64,000 nucleotides of DNA from Bradyrhizobium sp. Ash2021 (lineage in GTDB: Bacteria; Pseudomonadota; Alphaproteobacteria; Rhizobiales; Xanthobacteraceae): contig NZ_CP100604.1 in assembly GCF_031202265.1 (NCBI RefSeq), positions 2,958,501-3,022,500 of the forward strand, in the 5' to 3' direction. Made by a program: the position numbers and the translations under genes. Below are positions 33,910 to 42,250 of the stretch, piece after piece. Below the pieces are notes generated by a model. It was not told where the DNA came from, did not search any database, and saw nothing but the letters and a program-made list of their open reading frames with translations. Position 1 is the first letter of the stretch; every line of letters begins with the position of its first letter.

Positions 33910-34119
33910 CTAATGCGCGAAGTATCGGTAGATCACGATCAGCGTCGCCGCGCCGATCACAAACCAGGATATCTCTGCTACCGTCGGGATCGAGTTGACG
34001 CGCTCGCGCAGGCGAGCGACCTCCTCCAAAATCCGGTCAATGCGTTCATCGTTCTGCTCCATCCGCGCATCGGAACACGACGCCGGCCGGCGGTAAAGCC
34101 CCAGCCAAGGCTTATCCAT
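33910..34119 (-). CDS. Small coiled-coil, one-helix membrane protein (XhlA-like)
   Basis: The product is about 69 aa from MDKPWLGLY; a shorter start at MEQNDERIDRI (34062) is possible. A heptad segment ([19 protein letters not shown]) is followed by a C-terminal membrane helix (ISWFVIGAATLIVIYRYF). This arrangement is typical of the hemolysin XhlA group found near phage holins. A lysis-accessory role is possible, but no endolysin is seen in the element. Confidence 0.55.
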   Translation of the reverse strand: MDKPWLGLYRRPASCSDARMEQNDERIDRILEEVARLRERVNSIPTVAEISWFVIGAATLIVIYRYFAH

Positions 34120-34446
34120 CTCTTGTCTCATTTCCCGCCAACATGGCGGTGTTTGAGGTAGCGGCACATGGTCCGGTGCAAGCGCGGCTGCTCGCCGGTG
34201 CTGCGGGCCGCTTCCGTGACAGCACCATCTCAGAACGGCTCATGATCGAACTCGGCCGGCCAATCGTCCGTGAGAGGCGGTATGCGGCGCGCTTGTGGCG
34301 CGCTTCCTCGGCGAGATCGATCTCGATCCGGGCATCGTCGGCGATCAGGTGCGCCGGCCACAATGGCCGCTGACCCAGCGTCGCGTAAAAGAAAGCGGCG
34401 GTCACGTAGCAAGCTGGTTGGGGTCGCGGGGGCGTTTGGGGGTCAT
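34120..34446 (-). pseudogene. Disrupted small element gene
   Basis: An ATG at 34446 overlaps the previous stop (ATGA) and reads MTPKRPRDPNQLAT before a stop at 34402. This opening matches small Rhizobiales proteins I recall as longer, so the gene looks truncated. A different frame (34112-34459) stays open across the stretch but resembles nothing known. Confidence 0.3.
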
Positions 34447-34628
34447 TTGTGCTCCGCACGCGCTGCTTTGATCGCTTCCCGCAATTGGGTGTTTAGAGCC
34501 GGCCCCTGAATCTGAGTAGTGGCGTATCCGTCGCGTCTTAGCATATCCAGAATCTGGGCTACATTGGCAGCCCGTCCCGATTTAGCCAGTTCGAACGCGC
34601 GCTCTATAGGTGATTTTTTCTGATCCAT
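34443..34628 (-). CDS. 61-aa conserved small protein
   Basis: The start MDQKKSPIERAFELAKSG at 34628 lies after a GGATGG stretch; the longer frame to 34676 lacks a better start. The C-terminal half (QILDMLRRDGYATTQIQGPALNTQLREAIKAA) looks like a small helix-turn-helix-type domain. Many Rhizobiales genomes carry close relatives, often on mobile elements. The role is unknown. Confidence 0.65.
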   Translation of the reverse strand: MDQKKSPIERAFELAKSGRAANVAQILDMLRRDGYATTQIQGPALNTQLREAIKAARAEHK

Positions 34629-34877
34629 CCCTACCAAGCATAGAGCAAAGTTTAACCGCGCGCGAGGCTGCCACAATCAAATTGACCCACTACCGGCGCT
34701 CGGCACCGGCTGGTATTTGATTTCCCCTAAAATCCCTTTGCTGAGCCAAAGCGGCTTGGCGAGGGACGGTGTTGAGGCACCGGGTGCGAGGGGAAGAGGG
34801 AGCGCGGGAGCGTAGGAGCCCCAGGCGACGGGAGCGGTAGCGCGGAGGGGCGGAGAAACATCCGCCTCCCCGTAGGG

Positions 34878-35095
34878 GATTGTTTCCATTGTTCGAGGGG
34901 TTGTTTCCACGTTGTTTCCAATTGTTCGAGCCTTGTTTATCAATGGTTTCCGGCATTTCGGTTTTCATTGTTTCCGCGTCGTTTTTTTGCTGTTTGGAAA
35001 CAATGGTTTTCCCGGGTTTTTTGGGGTCTCGAACAATGAAACCCCTGTTTCGAACAAGCGGTTTTATTGGACTTCTTGCATTTAACGCGCGCGTT
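34878..35095. repeat. Iteron-like AT-rich region, candidate replication origin
   Basis: An AT-richer stretch with repeated ATTGTTTCC and ATTGTTCGAG units. TTGTTTCCATTGTTCGAG lies at 34880-34897, TTGTTTCCAATTGTTCGAG at 34912-34930, with extra TTGTTTCC copies at 34901 and 34969. Inverted copies are GGAAACAAT (34996) and CTCGAACAATGAAAC (35028). A 12-base palindrome AACGCGCGCGTT lies at 35084-35095. It is downstream of helicase and SSB genes, as expected for an element origin. Confidence 0.5.
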
Positions 35096-35116
35096 TTACG
35101 GGGTCCGTTTTGAGGT

Positions 35117-35467
35117 TTAGGAGGGTTCCCGAGCCATCCCGATACCGTCAGCGGACGGCTTGCCTTCCCATTCACCGCACCAATCATCGAGCGACGTTTC
35201 GGGCCATTCGTTACTGCGCCATCCCATTGCGGCGCCTTCGAACGCTTCCTCTTCACGGTGGAACAGGTCGAGGTCTTCGATGTCGATCTTGGCAATCTTG
35301 TATACCGCCTGCGTGAGCAGACTGAGGAGCGGCATAGCAACTTCTGTCGTGGTCGAGGAGAAGGGTACGGGTGCCCGCCTACGGCACTCGCCGTGCTCGC
35401 GTTCAATGGAGCTGCCTTCGTGCTGCCGCCAAAATCGACATGTTGGGCAGGTTCGTTCCGCGTTCAT
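35117..35467 (-). CDS. 116-aa protein with N-terminal zinc-binding cysteines
   Basis: Begins MNAERTCPTCRFWRQ, with a later CRRR, a short zinc-finger-like cysteine set. The rest is acidic (DIEDLDLFHREEEAFEG) and ends ADGIGMAREPS. It starts 24 bases downstream of the helicase stop, so it is probably in the replication operon. Similar short Cys-rich proteins are common in alphaproteobacterial prophages. Function unknown. Confidence 0.6.
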   Translation of the reverse strand: MNAERTCPTCRFWRQHEGSSIEREHGECRRRAPVPFSSTTTEVAMPLLSLLTQAVYKIAKIDIEDLDLFHREEEAFEGAAMGWRSNEWPETSLDDWCGEWEGKPSADGIGMAREPS

Positions 35468-35491
35468 TTCTGGTTCTCCTCTTTTGTTTGG

Positions 35492-36847
35492 TTAGAGCGG
35501 CCACTGCAAATCCCCCTCGCAGGCGATGCGGTTTGCGGCGACGAGTTCGCGCCGGAACCTGTTGAAAATCGTGATGGCGCTTTTCCCGTTTCTCTTGACG
35601 TCGACCAGGCCGCGGGCATTGCACTCGCTCATCCACTGGTCGCGGTGAGCGGTGCGGCGGCTTCCCATCATCACGACTTCATCGCCTGCCAGGACGTTGA
35701 TGAGTGCATCGAGCGCCTTCTGGGTCTGCGGAGACACCTTGCCGGGCAGGCGCGCATTGGTGATCTCGTGTGTCCAGCGGTCATCGACGAGGGTGATCTT
35801 GACCTCCTGGAAATCGAACCGCGTTGCCGGCGTGCGCTCCCGAGCTTTCTTGAACGACATGGAAAACGACACGTCGGTCTCGTCGCGTCTCACCGCATCG
35901 CAGTGAATGACGGTGTCCATTTGCCATTCCCGGGTTTTGTCGCCGTAGGAACGGGTTTCATCATGGCCTGTATGGTGTATCCAGATTTGCCCGATTGCGC
36001 GCTTTGTCAGTGATAGAGCCCACGGGATCGTCTGTTGCCATGGTTCCGGATCTTTCATGTCGCCGACGGTGAGGCACATAATGTTGTCGGCGATGACGAG
36101 ATCGATCCCGCCCAGCTTTTTGATCAAGGCATTCATCCACTCCTGGCCTTCGATCGTATTCAGCGGCTTGAACCCCTTGATATCCTCGTGACTGAGCGCA
36201 AAGAACGTTTTCGGGCTCGCGCCGACGCGCCGTTCCTCGTCGAGTACGCGCTCCCTGAGCAGACGGCGCGACATTTCACCGTCGATGTAGAGCACCCGGG
36301 CGGTGCGGCGCGCCTGCCAGTGCAGGAAGTCCTGGCCGGCGGCGATGCGCATTCCCAAAGCCAAGCCGAAATTGGTTTTTCCCAATCCGGTCGCAGCCGT
36401 CAGCAGGCAACGGGTCGTGGTTGTCAGCCAATTGCCCATGATGAAATCAGGGGGCGGCAGATCGCGCTCGCGCCACTCGTCCAATGTGAGCGGCGGCAAC
36501 GAAGTGATTTCGATCTGCGGCGGCGCGTGATCCGGATCGGCATCAGCATTTTCCGGGATCTCGGCCCACGGTGGCGGCTCGTGCCCGTTCGTCGCGCGCG
36601 CGTCGTCGACCCGTGTGACCGCGCTTTCGATCTGGTACTTGATGACCTCTTCCGCGCCGCTGCCGGGCTCGCCTGCCAAGTCGTGCGCCGTCGCTATATC
36701 CCAAAGCTCTTGCTTCACCATCTCGCGGCTGAAGCCGGGGACCGTGCCGCCGATCATGCTGACGCGGTCGACGAACAGGCTCATCTTGGCGCCGGCCGGC
36801 GCGAGCGAAAGATCCTTGCTAATGAGGGCGAGCTTATCCATCGTCAC
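35492..36847 (-). CDS. RepA-like hexameric helicase / AAA ATPase of the element
   Basis: The product is 451 aa. Walker A is AATGLGKTNF at about 152-160. Walker B is LVIADN in a RecA-like core, preceded by RVLYIDGEMS. The layout resembles RSF1010 RepA and phage replicative helicases that load single-stranded DNA. The C-terminal ~110 residues (QTQKALDALINVL to the end) look like a winged-helix DNA-binding extension. Upstream are an 82-aa protein and SSB, forming a replication module. The start overlaps the 82-aa gene by 14 bases. Confidence 0.8.
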   Translation of the reverse strand: MTMDKLALISKDLSLAPAGAKMSLFVDRVSMIGGTVPGFSREMVKQELWDIATAHDLAGEPGSGAEEVIKYQIESAVTRVDDARATNGHEPPPWAEIPENADADPDHAPPQIEITSLPPLTLDEWRERDLPPPDFIMGNWLTTTTRCLLTAATGLGKTNFGLALGMRIAAGQDFLHWQARRTARVLYIDGEMSRRLLRERVLDEERRVGASPKTFFALSHEDIKGFKPLNTIEGQEWMNALIKKLGGIDLVIADNIMCLTVGDMKDPEPWQQTIPWALSLTKRAIGQIWIHHTGHDETRSYGDKTREWQMDTVIHCDAVRRDETDVSFSMSFKKARERTPATRFDFQEVKITLVDDRWTHEITNARLPGKVSPQTQKALDALINVLAGDEVVMMGSRRTAHRDQWMSECNARGLVDVKRNGKSAITIFNRFRRELVAANRIACEGDLQWPL

Positions 36848-37082
36848 TCAGCCTCCACCGTGCGAAAGCTTCGGCGAGGATCCATTGAATTCGGTCCTGA
36901 CCGAATTTTGCGACAAGGCCTTGCGCGACCGCGGCTGCCTGCAACGTGTCGACCGAGTCCTGCAAACTGTGAAGGCCATGCGAAACGAGGTGCGCGCGCG
37001 CCTCGCAGCGCGCCAGGAAAACGTCGATCGGCGCCGGCTTCGGGCTTTGATGATGATCGATCCGGAGGGCTGCGCTGATCAT
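36834..37082 (-). CDS. 82-aa protein in the replication module
   Basis: Starts MISAALRIDHHQSPKPAPID at 37082, overlapping the SSB stop (ATGA), and ends inside the helicase start. It is helical and soluble. A helicase-loading or priming partner would fit the position, but no motif shows this. Confidence 0.6.
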   Translation of the reverse strand: MISAALRIDHHQSPKPAPIDVFLARCEARAHLVSHGLHSLQDSVDTLQAAAVAQGLVAKFGQDRIQWILAEAFARWRLSDDG

Positions 37083-37519
37083 AGGGCGGCCTCGAACGGA
37101 ACGTCGTCATTGAAAAACGCTGGCCCTCCTGCTGCGGTCTCTGGCGTCGCGTCGGGCAAGATCGATCGCTTCGCGATCTCATCGCCGGCTTTGCTGCCGG
37201 CTGGCGGTGCCTTCGGCTTTCGCTCCTTTGGCGGAGCGCGCAGCGCAAGCACATGGTCGACGAAGACCGTGCGCGAAATTTTGCCGTTGTAGATCTCCAA
37301 CTTGACGCTGCCTTGTGCGCTGAGCTTGTCGCCCTCGCCGAGACGCATCAGCTCGGCCTGCGCAGTGTCGCCGAACACCAGGAGGTTCCAGAAATCGGCC
37401 GCGTTGTTGTCTGCCGATGCTGTCCGGATTGATGCGGTGGCGTAGGTCTTGCCGGTCTTCGAAGTTTTCAGCTCGGGATTCTTGAAGAGGGCGCCGGAAA
37501 TGAGGATGTGAACGCTCAT
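37079..37519 (-). CDS. ssb: Single-stranded DNA-binding protein
   Basis: The product is 146 aa. An OB-fold is indicated by VHILISGALFKNPELKTSKTGKTYATASIRT, then DFWNLLVFGDTAQAEL and GDKLSAQGSVKLEIYNG. The C-terminus has the acidic tip NDDVPFEAAL, close to the D-D-x-P-F tail that recruits replication partners. It is shorter than the host SSB, as usual for mobile elements. It lies first but one in the leftward replication operon. Confidence 0.85.
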   Translation of the reverse strand: MSVHILISGALFKNPELKTSKTGKTYATASIRTASADNNAADFWNLLVFGDTAQAELMRLGEGDKLSAQGSVKLEIYNGKISRTVFVDHVLALRAPPKERKPKAPPAGSKAGDEIAKRSILPDATPETAAGGPAFFNDDVPFEAAL

Positions 37520-37854
37520 GCCGTCCCCCCTGTCGCGAAGCGCAGCCGTCGGCGCGCGCGCCGTTTAGGCGCCCCCGCGGCGTCGCGATCGATCAAGATT
37601 TGAACGTAGGCGGCGCGGCCAGGCGCGAGCACACAGACCGGATATTCGTTTGGGAATGGCAGCCTGGTGCGAATGTGGACGTCGGGGCGTTTGGCGAAAA
37701 AAGCGTAATCCGACTCGCCGGCGGTATCGGCCAGCAAAGGCGCTTGCGGTTTCGCGGTATCGGGGATATTTGTCTGATCTAGGCTGCCAGGCCGGTTATC
37801 AGACTTCTTCAGAGGCCCGTCCCCGATGACGGGCCTCGCCGTTTTGAACGTCAT
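37516..37854 (-). CDS. 112-aa first gene of the replication operon
   Basis: The likely start is MTFKTARPVIGDG at 37854; 37863 is also open. It is soluble, with PFPNEYPVCVLAPGRAAYVQ in the middle and an arginine-rich tail. Its stop overlaps the SSB start (ATGA). Codons about 6-14 contain a perfect ten-pair inverted repeat (37812-37837) that could fold in the mRNA. Function unknown. Confidence 0.6.
   Translation of the reverse strand: MTFKTARPVIGDGPLKKSDNRPGSLDQTNIPDTAKPQAPLLADTAGESDYAFFAKRPDVHIRTRLPFPNEYPVCVLAPGRAAYVQILIDRDAAGAPKRRARRRLRFATGGTA
37812..37837. promoter_or_regulatory. Ten-base-pair hairpin in the start of the replication operon
   Basis: GAGGCCCGTC (37812-37821) and GACGGGCCTC (37828-37837) form a perfect ten-pair stem with a six-base loop, inside codons 6-14 of the first gene. 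It could slow early translation or bind a regulator. No T-run follows leftward. Confidence 0.35.
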
Positions 37855-37883
37855 GTTGCGCAACCTGCTTAGAGGAAGCGCCC

Positions 37884-37982
37884 GGTGGCCATCGAGACCT
37901 CGTCAGGCTGTGAGTGGTAAGAGAAGGGCTGTGGTCGAAGGTGGAATTACCCCGCTGTCCTGGTGGCGGCCCGCTGAGACAA
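37884..37982. repeat. Right-end repeats: GTGGCC(A)TCGAGACC copy and subterminal CCGCTGAGACAAT
   Basis: CCCGGTGGCCATCGAGACC at 37884-37902 is related to the repeats at 31570 and 31612. CCGCTGAGACAAT at 37970-37982 equals the copy at 20877-20889 near the left end. The second pair looks like integrase arm sites, the first like an element-specific regulatory repeat. Confidence 0.45.
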
Positions 37983-38067
37983 TGCCGGGAAAAGCCGTTT
38001 CGCCCCAATACGTGCCTTTAGCGCGGTGAGACAGCCCAAGTGGTTGATTTAGGCCGTCATGCTCGTT

Positions 38068-38082
38068 ATGCCTAGATCGCCA
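38068..38082 (+). repeat. attR core, 15-bp direct repeat
   Basis: ATGCCTAGATCGCCA repeats the left core exactly. It lies 11 bases from the oxyR stop codon, so the element sits immediately behind oxyR. Upstream sequence (GTCATGCTCGTT) keeps partial similarity to the left T-arm. Confidence 0.75.
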
Positions 38083-38093
38083 GTTTAAATAGC

Positions 38094-39038
38094 CTATAGA
38101 GCTTTTTTGGAACGATCCGAGCCTGTCAGTGAGGCGCTGTCGCAATGCTCGATGCCAGGATGACGAAAATTCTGAAGATGGGCGGCGAGATTGGCGAAAT
38201 CATCGGCGCGCGGGTCGCTGCGGCGCCAGACCAGTTCAATCGTCCGCGAGTAACCGGCCAGCGGCAAAGGCACATATTCGATGCCGTTGATTTCGGTGAC
38301 CGCCAGTGCTGGCATCAAGGTGCATCCTTCGCCCGCTGCGACCATGTATTTCAGGGTCTCAAGACTGGTCGCGTGGCGGTTTGAGGCATCGATCTCGGAG
38401 CATGCCTCGATCGCCTGCTCGCGGAGGCAATGGCCATCTTCAAGCAACAGGCGCTCGTTGGCCTCCAGGCCCACCCATCCCATGCCGCGCGCTGACGTGG
38501 CCGAATGGCCGCGTGGACACGCCATTACGAAGGGTTCCCGGAACAGAGGGGCTTCACTCAACCCCGGTTCGATGACGGGAGCCGACATGATGACGGCATC
38601 GAGATCACCGCGGATCAGCGCCGCAATTAAATCGTCGGTTCTGCCTTCGCCGAGGACGAGGGAGAGAGCGGGATAGCGCGCGCGCAGATCGTGGAGGACG
38701 TGGGGGAAATAATAGGGTCCGAGTGTCGCTATCGCGGACAGCCGGAGCGTGCCACCGAAGGGTTCGCCGGAGCGGCTGGCGAGGTCGAGGAGGCCACGGG
38801 TCTCAAGCAATATCTTGCGCATTTGATCGACGAGTTGCTGACCTTCCGCGGTCACGATCAAACGCCTGGTCGTACGCTCGAAAATGACCGTCTTGAGTCG
38901 GGCTTCGAGCTTGCTCACTTGCACGGAGAGGGAGGGTTGGGCGACGTGACACCGCTCGGCCGCCTTGACGAAGCTGCCAAGCTCCGCAACGGCGACGGCG
39001 TATTCAAGATCGCGAAGAGATAGGCCCGAGACATTCAT
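38094..39038 (-). CDS. oxyR: Hydrogen peroxide-sensing LysR-type regulator
   Basis: The product is 314 aa. An N-terminal winged HTH (FVKAAERCHVAQPSLSVQVSKLE) is followed by a LysR effector domain. The redox cysteines are present: Cys204 in DGHCLREQ and Cys213 in EAC, with the same 9-residue spacing as E. coli Cys199/Cys208. Oxidation would form the disulfide that activates catalase and related genes. An ATAG-N7-CTAT site lies just upstream of its own start, and another before katA. It is downstream of hemH and katA on the same strand. Confidence 0.93.
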   Translation of the reverse strand: MNVSGLSLRDLEYAVAVAELGSFVKAAERCHVAQPSLSVQVSKLEARLKTVIFERTTRRLIVTAEGQQLVDQMRKILLETRGLLDLASRSGEPFGGTLRLSAIATLGPYYFPHVLHDLRARYPALSLVLGEGRTDDLIAALIRGDLDAVIMSAPVIEPGLSEAPLFREPFVMACPRGHSATSARGMGWVGLEANERLLLEDGHCLREQAIEACSEIDASNRHATSLETLKYMVAAGEGCTLMPALAVTEINGIEYVPLPLAGYSRTIELVWRRSDPRADDFANLAAHLQNFRHPGIEHCDSASLTGSDRSKKAL

Positions 39039-39048
39039 ACGCGAGGAT

Positions 39049-39063
39049 ATAGGAGATGACTAT
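39049..39063. promoter_or_regulatory. OxyR-type site upstream of oxyR
   Basis: ATAG (39049-39052), seven bases, CTAT (39060-39063): a perfect OxyR half-operator 11 bases upstream of the oxyR start. The next expected unit is degenerate (CAAC). It suggests autoregulation. Confidence 0.5.
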
Positions 39064-39131
39064 CAATAATCAACGAAGGTTGTGACAATCCTATTTGTAA
39101 AGATGTCGCCGGCGGGGGGCCTTCCGCCACG

Positions 39132-40214
39132 CTAGATCCATCCCTGCAATTCGCGGCGGACGATGGTCTCGATCAAGCGCATCCCGCCGTCACTGGCGTT
39201 GAGGCATTGAATCCGGACAAATTCCTCGCCGCCGCCCTCAAAGAAATACCCGGCGTTCTCCTCGCCGATCTCCTCGATCGTTTCCAGGCAGTCCGCCGAG
39301 AACCCCGGGGTCAGGACAGCGATGCGCTTCACGCCGCTGGCCGCAAGCGCCTTCACTGTTTCATCGGTGTAGGGCTTAAGCCATTCGGCCGATCCAAAGC
39401 GCGACTGGAACGTGACGATGAACTTGTCCATGGGCAGTCTCAAGCGCAAGCGGATCAGTTCCCCGGTCCTCTGGCAGTGCTCGTAATAGGGATCGCCCTT
39501 GGCCAGCGTCTCGGCCGGCATGCCGTGGAACGAGGCGACGACCACCTCCGGCTCGAAACTCAGACCATCCCGCCTATCCGTGATCGAGCGCGATATCTCC
39601 TCGATGTAGGAGGTGTCGTCGTAATAGGGAGCGGCCACACGAAGGACGGGTTGCCGCCGCATCTTAGCCAGCGCCTCGAACACCTTGTCACAGGCCGTTG
39701 CGCTCGTGGCCGCGGAATACTGCGGATAGAGCGGCAGCAGCAGGAGCCGGTCGCATCCCTGATCTGCCAATCGGTCGATAGCCGATTTGAGCGATGGATT
39801 TCCATATCGCACGCCCCAGTCGACGACGACGTCAACCGAGTTTGGACCCAGCAGGCCGGCGTCGATCGCGGCCTGCAGTTTCTCGGCCTGCGCGCGCGTG
39901 ATCGTCTTCAGCGGGCTCTCGTTCAATTCGCGATTCCAGATCGTCTTATAGTCTTTCCCCTTCGTGGCTGGGCGAGACGTGAGGATCAACCCGTTGAGAA
40001 TGAAAAACCAGATCAGACGCGGTGCTTCGATGACCCTTCGATCCGAAAGAAACTCCGAAAGATAGCGTCGCATCGACCAGTAATCGGTTGCGTCGGGCGT
40101 ACCGAGGTTGCTCAGCAAAATGCCGATTTTGCGGGGGGTGATGAAGTTGGCTTTCGGAGGCTGCGAAAACGCCTCCTTTGTCAGGCTTGCAAGGTTCGCG
40201 CGGTAGAAGGTCAT
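39132..40214 (-). CDS. hemH: Ferrochelatase
   Basis: The product is 360 aa from ATG 40214, which has a CGAGG site six bases upstream; a longer in-frame start lies at 40301. It inserts Fe2+ into protoporphyrin IX, the last heme step. Hallmarks are [10 protein letters not shown] near the start, [34 protein letters not shown] with the catalytic His, and [16 protein letters not shown]. The C-terminal block [18 protein letters not shown] is also typical. It lies between katA, a hemA relic and oxyR, so heme supply is linked to catalase. Confidence 0.93.
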   Translation of the reverse strand: MTFYRANLASLTKEAFSQPPKANFITPRKIGILLSNLGTPDATDYWSMRRYLSEFLSDRRVIEAPRLIWFFILNGLILTSRPATKGKDYKTIWNRELNESPLKTITRAQAEKLQAAIDAGLLGPNSVDVVVDWGVRYGNPSLKSAIDRLADQGCDRLLLLPLYPQYSAATSATACDKVFEALAKMRRQPVLRVAAPYYDDTSYIEEISRSITDRRDGLSFEPEVVVASFHGMPAETLAKGDPYYEHCQRTGELIRLRLRLPMDKFIVTFQSRFGSAEWLKPYTDETVKALAASGVKRIAVLTPGFSADCLETIEEIGEENAGYFFEGGGEEFVRIQCLNASDGGMRLIETIVRRELQGWI

Positions 40215-40329
40215 GTGTGCCTCGAAGTAATCGCCATGATTGGGCACCGAGCGAGATTGGCCTGCCGTTGCGGGGAGGGCCGACGCTTCAGCCGTCGGCA
40301 CCTATCGTTTCCGCCCGTTCGTGACGGCG

Positions 40330-40640
40330 CTCGTGCATCGCCGAGTGCCAGGCCGAGTTCCTGCCATACCGCCATCATGGCCTGTGCGAGTTCCGCGATC
40401 AGGCGGGCCCCGTGGAATGGGCCCGGTGTGATGCGCAGCCGCTCGGTGCCGCGCGGCACGGTCGGATAATTGATTGGCTGGATGTAGATCCCATGCCGTT
40501 CCAGCAGCAGGTCACTGCCCGCTTGCAGAGATCGGGATCGCCGACCATCACCGGCGTTCGAGATCGGCGAAGACGCGGTAACGGCGCTCGTCCTTGAGCG
40601 CGGCGAGCGTCGCTTCAAAATGAGCGACATAGTCGACCAT
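40330..40640 (-). pseudogene. Internally deleted hemA (5-aminolevulinate synthase)
   Basis: From ATG 40640 the reading [20 protein letters not shown] then YRVFADLER is a normal ALAS N-terminus. After about 29 codons it jumps to [13 protein letters not shown], near the C-terminal third, then, after a further single-base loss, [21 protein letters not shown]. The middle ~300 codons with the active site are missing, so it is non-functional. The intact gene lies at 3872. It once probably formed a katA-hemA-hemH-oxyR unit. Confidence 0.85.
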
Positions 40641-40771
40641 GGTCAGTTCGTCCTTCGGCGCTTTTCGCTGGATGACCTGTCCGCGCTGAGAGGGGTCAGC
40701 GCGGACAGGGTGCCAAGGGCAGACGGCATTGGGGGCGTTGCCGATCTACCCGAGGGTTGAGGCATCAGATG

Positions 40772-42250
40772 CTATTCGGCTGCCTCGGTCACAGGGTTGG
40801 GTACGATCCTCGATCGAGCGAACTTGGCGATCGCGTCGGCCACGCCCTTGCCGTAGGCCGGATCGGCCTGCGTGCAGTTGGCGATGTGGCGCTCGACGAC
40901 GGGCTGAGAAGCGCCATTGATCGCGCGCGCGGTGTTGTCGAACAGCACCTGCCGCTGGGCGGGCGACATCATGCGGAAGAGGTTGCCCGGCTGCGAGAAG
41001 TAGTCGGTATCCTCCCGGTGGTTCCAGCGCGCTACCGCGCCTTCGGTCTTCAACGGCGGCTCCGAGAAATCGGGTTGCGCCTGGAGCGCACCGCGGCTGT
41101 TCGGCTCATAATGGGTGCCGCGGCCACCATTGCCATCGACGCGCATCGCGCCGTCGCGATGGTAGCTATGGACCGGGCATTTCGGGGCGTTTACCGGAAT
41201 CTGCGAGTGATTGACGCCGAGCCGGTAGCGCTGGGTGTCTCCGTAGGAGAACAGGCGGCCTTGGAGCATCTTGTCCGGAGAGAAGCTGATGCCAGGGACG
41301 ATGTTTGTCGGGGCGAACGCGGCCTGTTCGACATCCTGGAAGAAGTTTTCCGGGTTGCGATTGAGTTCCATGACCCCGACTTCGATCAACGGATGGTCCT
41401 TTTTCGGCCAGACCTTGGTCAGATCGAACGGATTGATCGGATAGTTGTCGGCTTCCTCCTCCGTCATGATCTGCACATAGAGCGTCCACCGTGGGAAATC
41501 GCCGCCTTCGATGGCCTCGAAGAGATCGCGCATGTGACTCTCGCGATCGCCGCCGATCGCCGCGACCGCTTCGGCATCCGTCATGTTCTGGATGCCCTGC
41601 TGCGTGCGGAAGTGGAACTTTACCCAGAAGCGCTCATTCTGAGCGTTGAAGAAGCTGTAGGTATGGCTGCCGAAGCCGTGCATATGGCGCCAGGTCCTCG
41701 GGATGCCCCGCTCGCTCATCACGATCGTGATCTGATGCAGCGCTTCCGGCAGCAGCGTCCAGAAATCCCAGTTGTTGTCGGCGCTGCGCATTCCGGTGCG
41801 CGGATCGCGCTTAATGGCATGGTTCAGATCGGGGAACTTCAGCGGGTCTTTGATGAAGAAGACCGGCGTGTTGTTCCCGACGAGATCCCAGTTGCCTTCG
41901 TCGGTGTAGAATTTCAGGGCGAAGCCCCGAATGTCACGTTCGGCATCGGCCGCGCCGCGCTCGCCGGCGACGCTCGAGAAGCGAGCGAACATCTGGGTCT
42001 GCTTGCCGACCTCGGCGAAGATCTTGGCCTTGGTGTAGCGGGTGATGTCGTGTGTCACCGTGAAGGTGCCGAAGGCGCCGGCGCCCTTCGCGTGCATGCG
42101 CCGCTCGGGAATCACTTCGCGGTCGAAGTGGGCGAGCTTCTCCAGGAACCACACATCCTGCAGTAGCGCGGGTCCGCGCGGGCCGGCGGTCATAATGTTG
42201 TTGTCGTCAACGACAGGGGCGCCGAATGCGGTCGTCAGTTTATTACTCAT
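40772..42250 (-). CDS. katA: Monofunctional heme catalase
   Basis: The product is 492 aa, small-subunit clade size. The distal pocket is intact: His53 in [12 protein letters not shown] and Asn126 in VGNNTPVFF. The proximal heme-ligand Tyr is in [14 protein letters not shown]. It converts hydrogen peroxide to water and oxygen in the cytosol. An AAGGAGG site precedes the start. An OxyR-type ATAG-N7-CTAT lies about 113 bases upstream. It heads the leftward catalase-heme-oxyR block. Confidence 0.95.
   Translation of the reverse strand: MSNKLTTAFGAPVVDDNNIMTAGPRGPALLQDVWFLEKLAHFDREVIPERRMHAKGAGAFGTFTVTHDITRYTKAKIFAEVGKQTQMFARFSSVAGERGAADAERDIRGFALKFYTDEGNWDLVGNNTPVFFIKDPLKFPDLNHAIKRDPRTGMRSADNNWDFWTLLPEALHQITIVMSERGIPRTWRHMHGFGSHTYSFFNAQNERFWVKFHFRTQQGIQNMTDAEAVAAIGGDRESHMRDLFEAIEGGDFPRWTLYVQIMTEEEADNYPINPFDLTKVWPKKDHPLIEVGVMELNRNPENFFQDVEQAAFAPTNIVPGISFSPDKMLQGRLFSYGDTQRYRLGVNHSQIPVNAPKCPVHSYHRDGAMRVDGNGGRGTHYEPNSRGALQAQPDFSEPPLKTEGAVARWNHREDTDYFSQPGNLFRMMSPAQRQVLFDNTARAINGASQPVVERHIANCTQADPAYGKGVADAIAKFARSRIVPNPVTEAAE

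Larger units (their letters stand above)
20802..38082. mobile_element. 17.3-kb integrated phage-like element (defective prophage or phage satellite)
   Basis: The element is bounded by the 15-bp direct repeat ATGCCTAGATCGCCA. It has an integrase at the left end, RHH and LexA/S24-like regulators, three rightward genes, then a long leftward block of replication (SSB, helicase), serine recombinase, terminase and tail-tape-measure-like genes. No portal, prohead protease, major capsid, tail tube or lysis enzyme is recognisable. The terminase-to-tape-measure genes overlap or nearly touch, which argues against random deletion. The split large terminase argues for decay. It inserted between the fdh operon and oxyR. 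Confidence 0.8.

Noticed and set aside
34690-35406. 238-aa leftward frame over the iteron region
   Set aside because: Its 5' half lies out of frame inside the 116-aa gene and the rest translates the ATTGTTTCC repeats into Asn/Lys-rich sequence; a repeat region explains it better.
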